A DNA stretch of 64,000 nucleotides, taken from positions 88,481-152,480 of the forward strand of contig JAGGUN010000019.1 in assembly GCA_021158465.1 (NCBI GenBank), written 5' to 3'. Made by a program: the position numbers and the translations under genes. Positions 43,713 to 52,765 of the stretch are shown in pieces (position 1 is the stretch's first letter; every line of letters starts with the position of its first letter). This DNA comes from a bacterium (GTDB lineage: Bacteria > UBP14 > UBA6098 > 4484-93). The notes under the pieces were generated by a model. The model saw nothing but the letters and a program-made list of their open reading frames with translations, was not told the origin of the DNA and ran no database searches.

Positions 43713-44694
43713 GGAGATTGTAAAGCTGAACGCTGAAATTGAGAAGGAGAGCGAATTCATTGACAGGATTCGTGAGGCAATTCACAAGAGGATAATCGGT
43801 CAAGAGGTACTAATCGACAGGCTACTGATAGGACTTTTATCCGATGGGCACATCCTACTCGAGGGTGTGCCTGGGCTTGCTAAAACACTCGCTGTCAGAA
43901 CCCTCTCAGATGTTATCAACACAAACTTCCAGAGGATTCAGTTCACACCAGACCTCCTTCCAGCGGACATAATCGGTACCCTTGTCTATAACCACCAAAC
44001 AGGTGAGTTCATCACCAAAAAAGGACCGATATTCTCCAACATCATCCTTGCTGATGAGATAAACCGCGCACCAGCAAAGGTACAGTCAGCACTACTCGAG
44101 GCAATGCAGGAACGACAGGTAACCATCGGTGACGAGACTTTCAAGCTCGATTCGCCGTTCCTTGTTATGGCAACCCAAAACCCTATCGAACAGCAGGGAA
44201 CATACCCGCTTCCTGAAGCACAGATCGACCGATTTATGCTGAAGGTGATCATAGATTATCCAAAGAGGGAAGAAGAGAAACAGATTATGAAACTTTACTC
44301 AGAGAAGAATTTTATCCCTCTCGAACCCGTAGTCGAGCCAAAGGAAATACTCGCCGCAAGAGAACTGGTCAAGAAGATATATGTAGATGAGAAGATAGAT
44401 AACTACATTCTCGACATCGTATTTGCCACACGACATCCAGAGAAATACGGAATGGAAGAGTTATCCGACCTTATTGCCTGGGGGGCATCACCGAGAGCAA
44501 GTATATACCTCAAGAAGGTTGCTCGTGCCCATGCCTTCATCAAGCACAGGGGGTATGTCACGCCAGAGGATGTCAGAGCAATGCTCTTCGATGTATTGAG
44601 GCACAGGGTTATCGTCACTTATGAGGCGGAGGCAGAGGAGTTGACATCCGAGGATATTATCCGCAAGATAGTCAACAGGATAGAGGTTCCATAA
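43705..44694 (+). CDS. moxR: MoxR-family AAA+ ATPase
   Basis: 329 residues from the ATG after AGGAGGGG. Walker A LLEGVPGLAKTLAV, Walker B IILADEINRAPAKVQSALLEAM, sensor 1 MATQNPIEQQGTYPLPEAQIDRF and sensor 2 WGASPRAS, all classical for MoxR (AAA_3). MoxR ATPases act as chaperones that assemble or activate partner complexes with VWA and DUF58 proteins. It overlaps the preceding gene by eight bases and is one base before the DUF58 gene. Confidence 0.97.
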   Translation: MNEEIVKLNAEIEKESEFIDRIREAIHKRIIGQEVLIDRLLIGLLSDGHILLEGVPGLAKTLAVRTLSDVINTNFQRIQFTPDLLPADIIGTLVYNHQTGEFITKKGPIFSNIILADEINRAPAKVQSALLEAMQERQVTIGDETFKLDSPFLVMATQNPIEQQGTYPLPEAQIDRFMLKVIIDYPKREEEKQIMKLYSEKNFIPLEPVVEPKEILAARELVKKIYVDEKIDNYILDIVFATRHPEKYGMEELSDLIAWGASPRASIYLKKVARAHAFIKHRGYVTPEDVRAMLFDVLRHRVIVTYEAEAEELTSEDIIRKIVNRIEVP

Positions 44695-44695
44695 T

Positions 44696-45571
44696 ATGAT
44701 ACCGAAGGAGATACTGAAGCGGATAAGGCGGATCGACCTCAAGACACGTCGACTCGTCAACGACATATTCTCCGGTGAATACCACAGCGTCTTCAAAGGC
44801 AGAGGTGTTGAATTCTCAGAGGTAAGGGAATACGCCGTTGGCGATGATATAAGAACGATAGACTGGAATGTCACTGCTCGGATGAACCGCCCGTATGTCA
44901 AGCTGTTCGAAGAGGAACGCGAGCTGACAGTTATGCTACTGTTCGACATAAGCTCATCCGGTGAGTTCGGCTCTGTCTCACGCCTGAAGCGAGACATCGC
45001 AGCGGAGATATGTGCCGTGCTTGCATTCTCCGCCATCCAGAACAACGACAAGGTTGGACTCATCCTCTTCACTGACACAATCGAGAAGTTCATCCCTCCA
45101 AAGAAAGGGAAAAGGCATATTCTCAGAATCCTGAGAGAACTTTTATACTATAAACCGCAGGACAAAAAGACCGATATTGCAGCCTCCCTTGAGTTTCTCC
45201 TTAGAGTGACACAGAAACGGACTATTTCTTTCCTCGTCTCAGATTTTATCGCAGAAGGATATGAAAAGCCGCTCGCTATAGCCAGCAAGAAGCATGACAT
45301 AATCCCTGTGGTCATAACCGACCCAAGGGAAATAAGCCTCCCATCTATCGGGCTTATTGAGCTTGAGGATGCAGAGACAGGCGAGATGCTGCTGCTCGAT
45401 ACCAAGGATATGAGCATTATCAAACAGTTCTCGGAGAGCGCCGTTGCCTCGATAGAGAAGAGAAAAAATATCTTTAACTCCGTCGGGCTGGATACAATAG
45501 AAGTTTCAACCGACACCGACTACCTGCCAAAGCTTGTGAGCTTCTTCCGCAGGAGGGAAAGAAGGCTTTAA
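44696..45571 (+). CDS. DUF58 domain protein
   Basis: 291 residues. Contains GEYHSVFKGRGVEFSEVREY, VGDDIRTIDWNVTARM, the DUF58 signature, then a VWA-like half with VMLLFDISSSGEFGS (a degenerate metal-ion site DISSSGE) and VSDFIAEGYEKPLA. Cytoplasmic. DUF58 proteins are constant partners of MoxR and are found with BatA/B in FCB bacteria and spirochaetes. Confidence 0.95.
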   Translation: MIPKEILKRIRRIDLKTRRLVNDIFSGEYHSVFKGRGVEFSEVREYAVGDDIRTIDWNVTARMNRPYVKLFEEERELTVMLLFDISSSGEFGSVSRLKRDIAAEICAVLAFSAIQNNDKVGLILFTDTIEKFIPPKKGKRHILRILRELLYYKPQDKKTDIAASLEFLLRVTQKRTISFLVSDFIAEGYEKPLAIASKKHDIIPVVITDPREISLPSIGLIELEDAETGEMLLLDTKDMSIIKQFSESAVASIEKRKNIFNSVGLDTIEVSTDTDYLPKLVSFFRRRERRL

Positions 45572-45582
45572 AAGGAGGAAAG

Positions 45583-46500
45583 ATGGACAACAAACTTCTC
45601 AATATTGTTGCTATTGCTCTCCTCGTTCTAATATTCTTATTCTCCGTTCTAACCTGGGTCTCCGTAAGGGGGACCAAGGAAGAAAATTTATCTACTCTGA
45701 TAAGCTATGCAAGTAGGCTCAGGGATTCGGGTCTGTATAAACAGGCTATCGAGACATACGAGAAGCTTCTGGAAAAGGGCAAGCTTAATAAAGAGAAAGC
45801 AGAGAACATAATCTACACGATCGGGGCGATTTATATGGATGACCTACGAGATTACTCCAACGCTCTTGCTCAATTCTTGAAATTGCGAGAGCTATACCCA
45901 AAATCTAACCTCTTATCCGATGCACAGAAGAGGATCGTTACCTGTCTGGAGCATATAGGAGAATCAGCGCAGGCGCAGAGAGAGCTTGAGAGAGCAACAT
46001 CTGTGGGGAGGACAGAGGAGATCCGCCCAGGTGATATTGTTGTCGCTGAGATCGGTAAGAGAAGAATATCTCTCCGAGAGCTGGATAAGGCTTACAATAA
46101 CCTCCCTGAACAGATGAAGAAGCAGTTTGCAGGAAAGGCAGGGAAGAAGCAGTTCTTGTCGAGCTATGTTGCCCAAGAGCTTGTATATGATGCTGCTGTT
46201 CGAGCCGGGCTCGATCAGGAACCAGAAATCGCAGAAACCATAGAAAACATCAAGAAGCAGATCCTTCTTCAGGAATACTATAAGAGAAATATAGGGAAGG
46301 AGATAAAACCGACGGAGTCCGACCTCCGGCTTTATTACGATGCACACAAGGATGAGTTCGAAGGGAAAGGCTTCAACGAGGTAAGAGAGACGGTGAAGCA
46401 GCGTTATACAGAGGAAAAGATAAAGGAGAAGGAACAGGAGCTTCTCTCAAAGATGCTCCAGTCACAGGATGTGAAGATATACCCTGATAGCGTAAGGTAA
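45583..46500 (+). CDS. membrane-anchored TPR protein with SurA/PpiC-type chaperone part lacking the parvulin domain
   Basis: 305 residues, start after AAAAGGAGG. An N-terminal helix (~6-27) anchors a periplasmic TPR region (~35-135, SGLYKQAIETYEKLLEKGK). Then comes a SurA_N/PpiC N-terminal chaperone region (~150-270: IVVAEIGKRRISLRELDKAYNNLP, LSSYVAQELVYDAAVRAG, SDLRLYYDAHKDEFEG). Where parvulin prolyl isomerases continue with the catalytic domain, this protein goes straight to the final helix (FNEVRETVKQRY). It is not a usual Bat component. A chaperone for exported proteins in this system is inferred. Confidence 0.75.
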   Translation: MDNKLLNIVAIALLVLIFLFSVLTWVSVRGTKEENLSTLISYASRLRDSGLYKQAIETYEKLLEKGKLNKEKAENIIYTIGAIYMDDLRDYSNALAQFLKLRELYPKSNLLSDAQKRIVTCLEHIGESAQAQRELERATSVGRTEEIRPGDIVVAEIGKRRISLRELDKAYNNLPEQMKKQFAGKAGKKQFLSSYVAQELVYDAAVRAGLDQEPEIAETIENIKKQILLQEYYKRNIGKEIKPTESDLRLYYDAHKDEFEGKGFNEVRETVKQRYTEEKIKEKEQELLSKMLQSQDVKIYPDSVR

Positions 46501-46505
46501 AGCGT

Positions 46506-47438
46506 ATGAAAAGGGTTGCTCTCATACTGGCGATGGTTTTCACGGCATCGGCTCTCTACAGCGGGATCTCCGTATCGACCGAGGTAAGCAGGTCGGAGAT
46601 AACTATCGGGGATACCATCACATATGTAGTCCATATAGAGTATGATACGACACTTTCAGTCGAGCCACCTTCAGCAGCCGAGAACCTCGGGCAGTTCGAG
46701 ATACGAGACTTCAACATAAGCGAGCCAGAAACACTCGGCAGCAAGGTCAAGCAAGAGTTCGCATACATCATCTCCACATTCGACATAGGAGAGTTCGAGA
46801 TACCACCTATCGGGGTACTCTACAAAACCACTGACGACACAACCCTCAAGGCTATTATGACCCAGCCTGTCAAGATAACCGTCAACAGAATATCACCTGA
46901 AAACGCGACAGAAATAAAGGATGTGAAAGACCCGGAAAGCTTGCCCTTCAACTACCGGAAGGTTATCATAATCTCCACCACCATCATTGTTGCTCTCCTT
47001 GTTGTTGGCTTTGTTCTCTACTACATAAAGCGGAAGAGAAAAAGGGTATCAATGCTTGGGTTCGCAGCTCCACATAGACCACCCGATGAGGTTGCACTCG
47101 AGCGTCTCCTCTCGCTCGATGAGTCAGAACTCCTTAAAAGAAAAGAATATAAGCAGTTCTTCACCCAGCTTTCGGATATACTCCGGGAGTATCTCGAAGC
47201 TCGCTTCGATGTTCCCGCCCTCGAGTCGACAACAAGCCAATTACTCCAACTTCTTGCTGACATTGATGAAATTGACAGAGATGTAATAGATAACATCACA
47301 CAAATTCTGCAACTCTCTGATTTAGTTAAATTTGCAAAGTATATTCCTCTTGACGAAGAGGTTTCTGGGGTAATCGATGATGTTCGCTCGATAATCGAAC
47401 AGACAAAAAGGGAAAAAGTAGTAGATGTCGCAGCTTGA
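46506..47438 (+). CDS. short BatD-like exported membrane protein, copy 2
   Basis: 310 residues, signal peptide MKRVALILAMVFTASALYSG. A BatD-like Ig domain (ISVSTEVSRSEITIGDTITY ... YIISTFDIGEFEIPPIGVLY, ~20-135) is followed by one helix (~155-178), a basic stretch, and a helical tail (KQFFTQLSDILREYLEARFDVPALEST) like that of the other two BatD-type proteins. Overlaps the batA start by 14 bases. Likely a second adaptor; role inferred. Confidence 0.75.
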   Translation: MKRVALILAMVFTASALYSGISVSTEVSRSEITIGDTITYVVHIEYDTTLSVEPPSAAENLGQFEIRDFNISEPETLGSKVKQEFAYIISTFDIGEFEIPPIGVLYKTTDDTTLKAIMTQPVKITVNRISPENATEIKDVKDPESLPFNYRKVIIISTTIIVALLVVGFVLYYIKRKRKRVSMLGFAAPHRPPDEVALERLLSLDESELLKRKEYKQFFTQLSDILREYLEARFDVPALESTTSQLLQLLADIDEIDRDVIDNITQILQLSDLVKFAKYIPLDEEVSGVIDDVRSIIEQTKREKVVDVAA

Positions 47439-48420
47439 TTTCCAGAACCCGTATATACTGTTTCTGATTCCGCTGGCGGTGCTCCTTTTTTGGCTCCTGG
47501 GGAAGCGTCGTGGAGGAGCGATCCGGTTCTCCTCGCTTAGGTTCATTAGAACCGATGGGAGGAAACCAAGTAAAAGGGTTGTCCTATATCCGCTTCTGAA
47601 CATCTTAAGGTTGATTATAATTCTTGTCATAATAGTTGCTCTTGCGAGACCCCGCTTTGGCAGGCAGGAGGAGAATGTCTACACGGAGGGGGTCGACATA
47701 ATGCTCGTGTTTGATGTCTCCTCGAGTATGAAGGCAGAGGATTTCAAGCCCAAAAATAGGATAGAGGCTGCAAAGGTTGTTGCCGAGGAGTTTATCAAAG
47801 GTAGAACGAATGACCAGATTGGGCTCGTAGTATTCGCTGCAAAGAGCTTCACGCAATGCCCGCTCACGATCGACTACGGTATAGTGATTAATTTCCTCAG
47901 GCAGACATACATCGGTATGATAGAGGATGGAACCGCAATCGGGACGGCAATCGCCACCGCAGTCAACCGCTTGCGCCACTCGAAGGCAAAGAGCAAGGTG
48001 ATAGTCCTTTTGACAGACGGAGTAAACAATCGTGGAGAGATCGACCCAATAACAGCAGCTAAGCTCGCAAAGGCAATGAATATAAAAATTTATACCATCG
48101 GGATGGGCAGGAAAGGGTATGCTCTTTATCCCGTGGAGGACCCGATATTCGGTAAGAGGTATGTAAAGATGCCGGTGGAAATAGATGAGGAAACACTTAG
48201 ACAGGTTGCATCCATAACGGGTGGGCAGTATTTCCGAGCAACAGATGAAAACAAGCTCCGTGAGATTTATAAGCAGATAGACGAAATGGAAAAAACAAAG
48301 ATCGAGGTTCAGAAATTCGTTCGATACAAGGAGCTGTTCCCATACCTTGTCGGTCTGTCGGCTATCCTCCTGGTTCTACTGCTCATACTTGAGAACACAT
48401 ATTTGAGGAAACTGCCATAG
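47425..48420 (+). CDS. batA: BatA-like VWA domain membrane protein
   Basis: 331 residues. Helices at ~10-25 and ~55-75, a VWA domain (~88-285) with an intact metal-ion-dependent adhesion site (MLVFDVSSSMKAEDF, TAIGTAIATAV, VIVLLTDGVNNRG), and a C-terminal helix (~305-325). The N-terminal NPYILFLIPLAVLLFW and ALARPRFG are typical of BatA/BatB (aerotolerance operon). VWA domains of this class face the periplasm and bind partners through Mg2+. Confidence 0.93.
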   Translation: MSQLDFQNPYILFLIPLAVLLFWLLGKRRGGAIRFSSLRFIRTDGRKPSKRVVLYPLLNILRLIIILVIIVALARPRFGRQEENVYTEGVDIMLVFDVSSSMKAEDFKPKNRIEAAKVVAEEFIKGRTNDQIGLVVFAAKSFTQCPLTIDYGIVINFLRQTYIGMIEDGTAIGTAIATAVNRLRHSKAKSKVIVLLTDGVNNRGEIDPITAAKLAKAMNIKIYTIGMGRKGYALYPVEDPIFGKRYVKMPVEIDEETLRQVASITGGQYFRATDENKLREIYKQIDEMEKTKIEVQKFVRYKELFPYLVGLSAILLVLLLILENTYLRKLP

Positions 48421-48432
48421 GGGAGGATAGAT

Positions 48433-49464
48433 ATGTTCAGGTTCGCGAACCAAGAGATGCTTTATCTACTTGTGCTGGTGGTGTGTTTGCCTTTTCTGTT
48501 TCACATCTTCGACAGACATGCGAAAAGGCTCCTTGAACGGTTCGCTACTGGCAAGGCACTATCGGTTATTATCGACAGCGTTAACTGGAGGTCGAGGAGA
48601 ATAAAGCGGGTCCTCTTTACTGTGGGTCTTTTCTTCCTTGTTCTCGCTCTTGCTCGCCCACAGTTCGGGACAAAGATCGAGGAGGTGAAGCGAAAGGGAA
48701 TGAACCTTATCGTTGTGCTCGATGTCTCGAACTCGATGCTGGCGGAGGATGTCAAACCGAACAGACTAACCCGCTCCAAGATGGAGGTCTCAAGCATAAT
48801 AGACAAGCTCAAGGGAGATAGGATCGGTATTGTTCTGTTTGCAGGCGAGGCTTTCCCTTATTGCCCTCTGACGCTTGACTATGAGGCTGCCAAGATGTTG
48901 CTTGCTGGGGCAGACACAAGAAGCATCTCTGCTCAGGGAACGAACATAGCAGCAGGCATCAACAAGGCAATTGAGATGTTCCCGAAACGAGAAAAGAAAC
49001 ATCTTGCTATCCTTGTGATAACCGACGGCGAGAATCTGGAGGGTGACCCCGAGGAGGCTGCGAAGCGCGCCGCAGAACAAGGTGTAAAGATATTCACCGT
49101 CGGGATAGGTTCACCTGCCGGTGAGCCTATACCTATCTGGAGTAAGGACGGTAAGAAGATCGGCTACAAGCGGGACGAGAACGGTAGCATCGTTACATCC
49201 AAGCTGGACGAGACGACCCTGCAGAAGATTGCTCTCATCACCGACGGAAAGTACTATCGAGCAAGCCCAGGACAGGCTGAGCTGGACAAAATCTTCTCCG
49301 AGATAGAGAAGATAGAAACAGAAGAATTTGCATCGAAGAAGTTCACAACCTATGAGGACAGATATAGGTATCCTCTCACATTAAGCGGGCTACTTCTGCT
49401 CGCAAGTTTCCTGTTGAACGACAGAAAAAGAAGGAGAAAACAGTGGACTGGAGAGCAGTTTTAG
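48433..49464 (+). CDS. batB: BatB-like VWA domain membrane protein
   Basis: 343 residues, ribosome site GGGAGGA. Same layout as BatA: helices at ~8-25 and ~58-75, VWA domain with IVVLDVSNSMLAEDV, DTRSISAQGTNIAAGI and LVITDGENLEGD, and a C-terminal helix (TLSGLLLLASFLL) with a basic end. Its 3' end overlaps batC by 22 bases. Forms a pair with BatA. Confidence 0.93.
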   Translation: MFRFANQEMLYLLVLVVCLPFLFHIFDRHAKRLLERFATGKALSVIIDSVNWRSRRIKRVLFTVGLFFLVLALARPQFGTKIEEVKRKGMNLIVVLDVSNSMLAEDVKPNRLTRSKMEVSSIIDKLKGDRIGIVLFAGEAFPYCPLTLDYEAAKMLLAGADTRSISAQGTNIAAGINKAIEMFPKREKKHLAILVITDGENLEGDPEEAAKRAAEQGVKIFTVGIGSPAGEPIPIWSKDGKKIGYKRDENGSIVTSKLDETTLQKIALITDGKYYRASPGQAELDKIFSEIEKIETEEFASKKFTTYEDRYRYPLTLSGLLLLASFLLNDRKRRRKQWTGEQF

Positions 49465-50123
49465 CGGTTGCTCTTCTTCTTTGCCCGTTTTATGCTCTTT
49501 ATGCCGATTCTCCGAGAAAAACAAACGAGGATGGAATAGAACTTTACAAGCAGGAAAGGTTTGACGAAGCTCTTGAACGGTTCCGTTCAGCTCAGCTGGA
49601 CAAGCCAGAAAGCCCCATACTCCACCATAATGTTGGCGTCTCACTGTATAAGATGAAAAAGTATGACAAAGCAATAGAGGAGCTCAGCAAAGCTATACCT
49701 GAGGCGAAAGACTCTTTACTTACCTCAAAGATCTACTATAATATAGGAAACTGCTATTTCAAGATGGACAGCCTTATGAACAGCATATTCTTCTATCAGC
49801 AAGCACTGAAACTGAACCCGAATGACGAGGACGCAAAATATAACCTTGAACTTGCGCTGTCACTTCTGAAGCAGAGCTCCAAAAAGAAGCAGATACAAGG
49901 TCAGCAACAACAACAGCAACAACAGCAGCAACAACAGCAACAACAGCAACAACAGCAGCAAGGGCAAAAGGGACAGCAGGGAGAACAGGAGAAAAAAGAG
50001 GGCGAGATATCAAGGGAGGAGGCAGAGCGGATCCTTGACGCCCTGGAAGAGCAGGAAAAAGAGACGCAAAAGGAACAGGTAAGGCAACTCCCGGGGAGAG
50101 GGATACCTGGTAAGGACTGGTAA
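49443..50123 (+). CDS. batC: BatC-like TPR protein with polyglutamine tract
   Basis: 226 residues, start GTG after GAAGGAG. Signal peptide (WRAVLAVALLLCPFYALYA), three TPR repeats (~30-135: GIELYKQERFDEALERFRSA, HNVGVSLYKMKKYDKAIEEL, YYNIGNCYFKMDSLMNSIFFY), then a run of 20 Gln (~154-173) and an acidic Glu/Gln/Lys tail ending GRGIPGKDW. BatC proteins commonly have TPRs plus a disordered Q/E-rich end. It should be periplasmic, binding BatB or BatD. Confidence 0.9.
   Translation: MDWRAVLAVALLLCPFYALYADSPRKTNEDGIELYKQERFDEALERFRSAQLDKPESPILHHNVGVSLYKMKKYDKAIEELSKAIPEAKDSLLTSKIYYNIGNCYFKMDSLMNSIFFYQQALKLNPNDEDAKYNLELALSLLKQSSKKKQIQGQQQQQQQQQQQQQQQQQQQQGQKGQQGEQEKKEGEISREEAERILDALEEQEKETQKEQVRQLPGRGIPGKDW
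49902..49961 (+). repeat. CAA/CAG trinucleotide tract encoding 20 glutamines
   Basis: Sixty bases of mixed CAG and CAA codons. The codon order is partly periodic (CAACAACAG triplets), so slippage could change its length in frame without breaking batC. Confidence 0.9.
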
Positions 50124-50124
50124 G

Positions 50125-51927
50125 ATGAAAAATCTCGGAATAAGGATTGCTGTTCTTTTGATGCTTCTGCCGGTATCACTCTTATCAGGGGATATAAGCT
50201 TCACTGCCTATGTATCGCAGAAGCAGATTTCTCTCGGAGAGGCTATCCAGCTGACACTCTCCCTCCAAGGAGACCTACCATCGAGGCTACCTCAGCCTGA
50301 AATACCTGATCTGGAAAATGAGTTCTCAATTCTCGGCTCATCGTCGTCAACATCAAGCAGCATAAGTATCATCAACGGCAAAGTCACAAGCACAAAAACA
50401 AAAAACTTCATCTACTATATCCAGCCAAAGCATGAAGGGAAATTGACCATACCATCCGCAAGAATAAATATCAAGGGGCGGACCTACAAAACAGAGCCGA
50501 TAACTGTCACTGTGTCCAAAGGGGCAGCCGCTCCCAAGACAACAGGTCAGGGTGCCTCTCCACCTACACATCCCACGCCGAGGGCATCAGGCAAGGATAT
50601 CTTCGTCTCCGCTTATGCCGACAAAAAGACCGCTTATGTCGGTGAGCAGATAACCGTCTACTTCACGCTCTACACCAGGCTGTCAGTTGCAAGGCTATCT
50701 GTTGATACTGAACCGAGATTCGAGAACTGTTGGACAAAGGATATCTTCCAGGCAGAGAAGCTCAGCTACAGGACAGAGGTTGTTGACGGTATTAGATATA
50801 ATGCAGCCCTACTAAGAAAGACTGCGGTTTTTCCGATAACCGATGGGACTATAACGATAACCCCGATGCAGCTTGTCGGAGAGGTATATACTCGCTCGAG
50901 GGGGTTCTTTGACTTCTTTGGAACAACCCGCAGTGTATCCATCGTCGGAAACCCGTTGAAGATTAAGGTATTGCCGTTACCAAGTGAGGGGAAACCATCC
51001 AGTTTTTCGGGTGGCGTCGGGCAGTTCTCTATATCCAGCTCGCTCGACAACCCAAATGTAAAAACAAATGAGGCTTTCACGCTTCGGGTTAGAGTAAGGG
51101 GAACGGGAAATATACATTCAATACCGCCACCAAAGGTCAATTTGCCACCAGACCTTGAGCTATTCGATACACAGACCAAGGATAACATAAAAATCGAGGG
51201 GAACAAACTCACAGGTAGTAAGCTATTCGAGTTTATCATAATTCCGCGTTCGGAGGGTGAGTTCGAAATTCCACCTGTTCTGTTCTCCTATTTCGACCCC
51301 AAGAGTAAAAGCTACAGAACAATAAAGACACGCTCTCTCACGGTGATGGTAGAGAAGGGAGAGAAGATAGCGCAGGGGGAGAGGATATTCCTTCCAACAA
51401 AATCAGGTGTCAAGACCCTCGGGAAGGATATCGAGTTTATCAAACCAGACAAGGAAAAACTGACATCCTATCCTCTTTACCCACGGTATACCGACCTGAT
51501 TTTCGTTGCCGTTGCCGAGGTCGCCTTGCTCTTGCTTTCCTTTTTCATTGCCAGAAGGAGGAGACGACTCCTTGAGGATGAGGTTTATGCGAAGCTATCT
51601 CGGGCGTACTCGAGGGCAAGAAAGGGGCTGAAAAAGGCGCAGGAACTTGCCAGAAAAAGGGAAATTGATGCTGCGTACGGGCTCATCTCCGAGACCCTCG
51701 AGAAATACATATCTGAGAGATTACTCATCCCTTGGACGAATTTCAATGAGGTTGCCAGCCGTATGGAGGAACAAGGGTTCACGAGAGAGGAGACAGAGAG
51801 GCTCAGGCATATTATAGACGGCTGCTATGCCTCCAGGTTCTCGCCAGGTGCATCGGATGAGGCAAAACTCGACCAACTCATCAAGTCCGCTAAACAACTC
51901 ATAAATTGTATCGAGAAGCGAGCATGA
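50125..51927 (+). CDS. batD: BatD (oxygen-tolerance family protein)
   Basis: 600 residues, signal peptide MKNLGIRIAVLLMLLPVSLLSG. Three Ig-like BatD domains (DISFTAYVSQKQISLGEA; DIFVSAYADKKTAYVGEQIT; FSISSSLDNPNVKTNEAFTL), one helix near ~455-475, and a helical cytoplasmic tail (AKLSRAYSRARKGLKKAQEL ... LIPWTNFNEVASRMEEQGF) matching the C-terminal part of other BatD proteins. Long form of the two short BatD-like proteins upstream. Confidence 0.93.
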   Translation: MKNLGIRIAVLLMLLPVSLLSGDISFTAYVSQKQISLGEAIQLTLSLQGDLPSRLPQPEIPDLENEFSILGSSSSTSSSISIINGKVTSTKTKNFIYYIQPKHEGKLTIPSARINIKGRTYKTEPITVTVSKGAAAPKTTGQGASPPTHPTPRASGKDIFVSAYADKKTAYVGEQITVYFTLYTRLSVARLSVDTEPRFENCWTKDIFQAEKLSYRTEVVDGIRYNAALLRKTAVFPITDGTITITPMQLVGEVYTRSRGFFDFFGTTRSVSIVGNPLKIKVLPLPSEGKPSSFSGGVGQFSISSSLDNPNVKTNEAFTLRVRVRGTGNIHSIPPPKVNLPPDLELFDTQTKDNIKIEGNKLTGSKLFEFIIIPRSEGEFEIPPVLFSYFDPKSKSYRTIKTRSLTVMVEKGEKIAQGERIFLPTKSGVKTLGKDIEFIKPDKEKLTSYPLYPRYTDLIFVAVAEVALLLLSFFIARRRRRLLEDEVYAKLSRAYSRARKGLKKAQELARKREIDAAYGLISETLEKYISERLLIPWTNFNEVASRMEEQGFTREETERLRHIIDGCYASRFSPGASDEAKLDQLIKSAKQLINCIEKRA

Positions 51928-52697
51928 GTATGAAGAGAGTAGTTCTGTCAGTGGTTTCCCTTTTGATAGCTGTTCCTGTATTTGGTGAATCTGCTGTTGA
52001 GAAGTACAACCACGGCAACGCCATGTATCGTCAGGGAAACTATAAAGAAGCAGTGAGGTTATACGAGGAAGCTCTTGCATCAGGGGTGCATAGTCCTGAG
52101 CTTTACTTCAATCTCGGCAACGCTTACTTCCGGTCAAAGAACCTTGGAAAGGCAATTCTCAGCTATCGCCGGGGGCTAGTATTCTCACCCAGAGACAAGG
52201 AGCTCCGCTACAATCTTCAGTTCGCCACCGCTTACACAAAGGACAAGATACCATCCATATATGAAGGATTCTTGGGCAGGATGTATCGTAAGATAATAGA
52301 GTTTGCCAGCTTTGCCGAGCTGTTCAAGCTTCTCATACTGGTGTCTGTCATTCTGACCGTCAGCGCCATCCTGTATATCTTCCGTCGCAAGGGGATAGCC
52401 CCTGTGATTTGCTTCGGGATAATTTTCCTTCTGGTTGCTGCTGTTTTCCTCCTCAAGATGTCAGACAAATGGGAGACACAGGCTGCCGTCGTCCTCAGCC
52501 CAAAGCTCGATTGTTTCTCCGCTCCGACCACAACCTCTGAAATACTATTCACAATCCATGAGGGAACAACTGTTGCACTGGAGGAGTCACGAGGAGACTG
52601 GTTCAAAATTTCGCTCACCGACAATCGTGTAGCCTGGGTCCCACAGGATTCAGTTGAAGCAGTAATACCCAAGAACAGCCAGTTTTCAACTCCCTGA
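51924..52697 (+). CDS. batE: BatE-like TPR and SH3 protein
   Basis: 257 residues from the ATG in the ATGA overlap; a second ATG two codons on is also possible. Signal peptide MKRVVLSVVSLLIAVPVFG, TPR pair (VEKYNHGNAMYRQGNYKEAV, YFNLGNAYFRSKNLGKAILSY), two helices (~132-152, ~160-178), and a C-terminal bacterial SH3 domain (VVLSPKLDCFSAPTTTSEIL ... RGDWFKISLTDNRVAWVPQD). This TPR-TM-SH3 layout is BatE. It ends the 16-gene operon. No hairpin-plus-T-run terminator was found in the 68-base gap before the convergent folC gene. Confidence 0.92.
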   Translation: MSMKRVVLSVVSLLIAVPVFGESAVEKYNHGNAMYRQGNYKEAVRLYEEALASGVHSPELYFNLGNAYFRSKNLGKAILSYRRGLVFSPRDKELRYNLQFATAYTKDKIPSIYEGFLGRMYRKIIEFASFAELFKLLILVSVILTVSAILYIFRRKGIAPVICFGIIFLLVAAVFLLKMSDKWETQAAVVLSPKLDCFSAPTTTSEILFTIHEGTTVALEESRGDWFKISLTDNRVAWVPQDSVEAVIPKNSQFSTP

Positions 52698-52765
52698 AAG
52701 GTTAACCACGCACGCAGGGGAGAGGAAAGCTTTTCAAGCTGCGAAGTAATTTAACATAATATATC

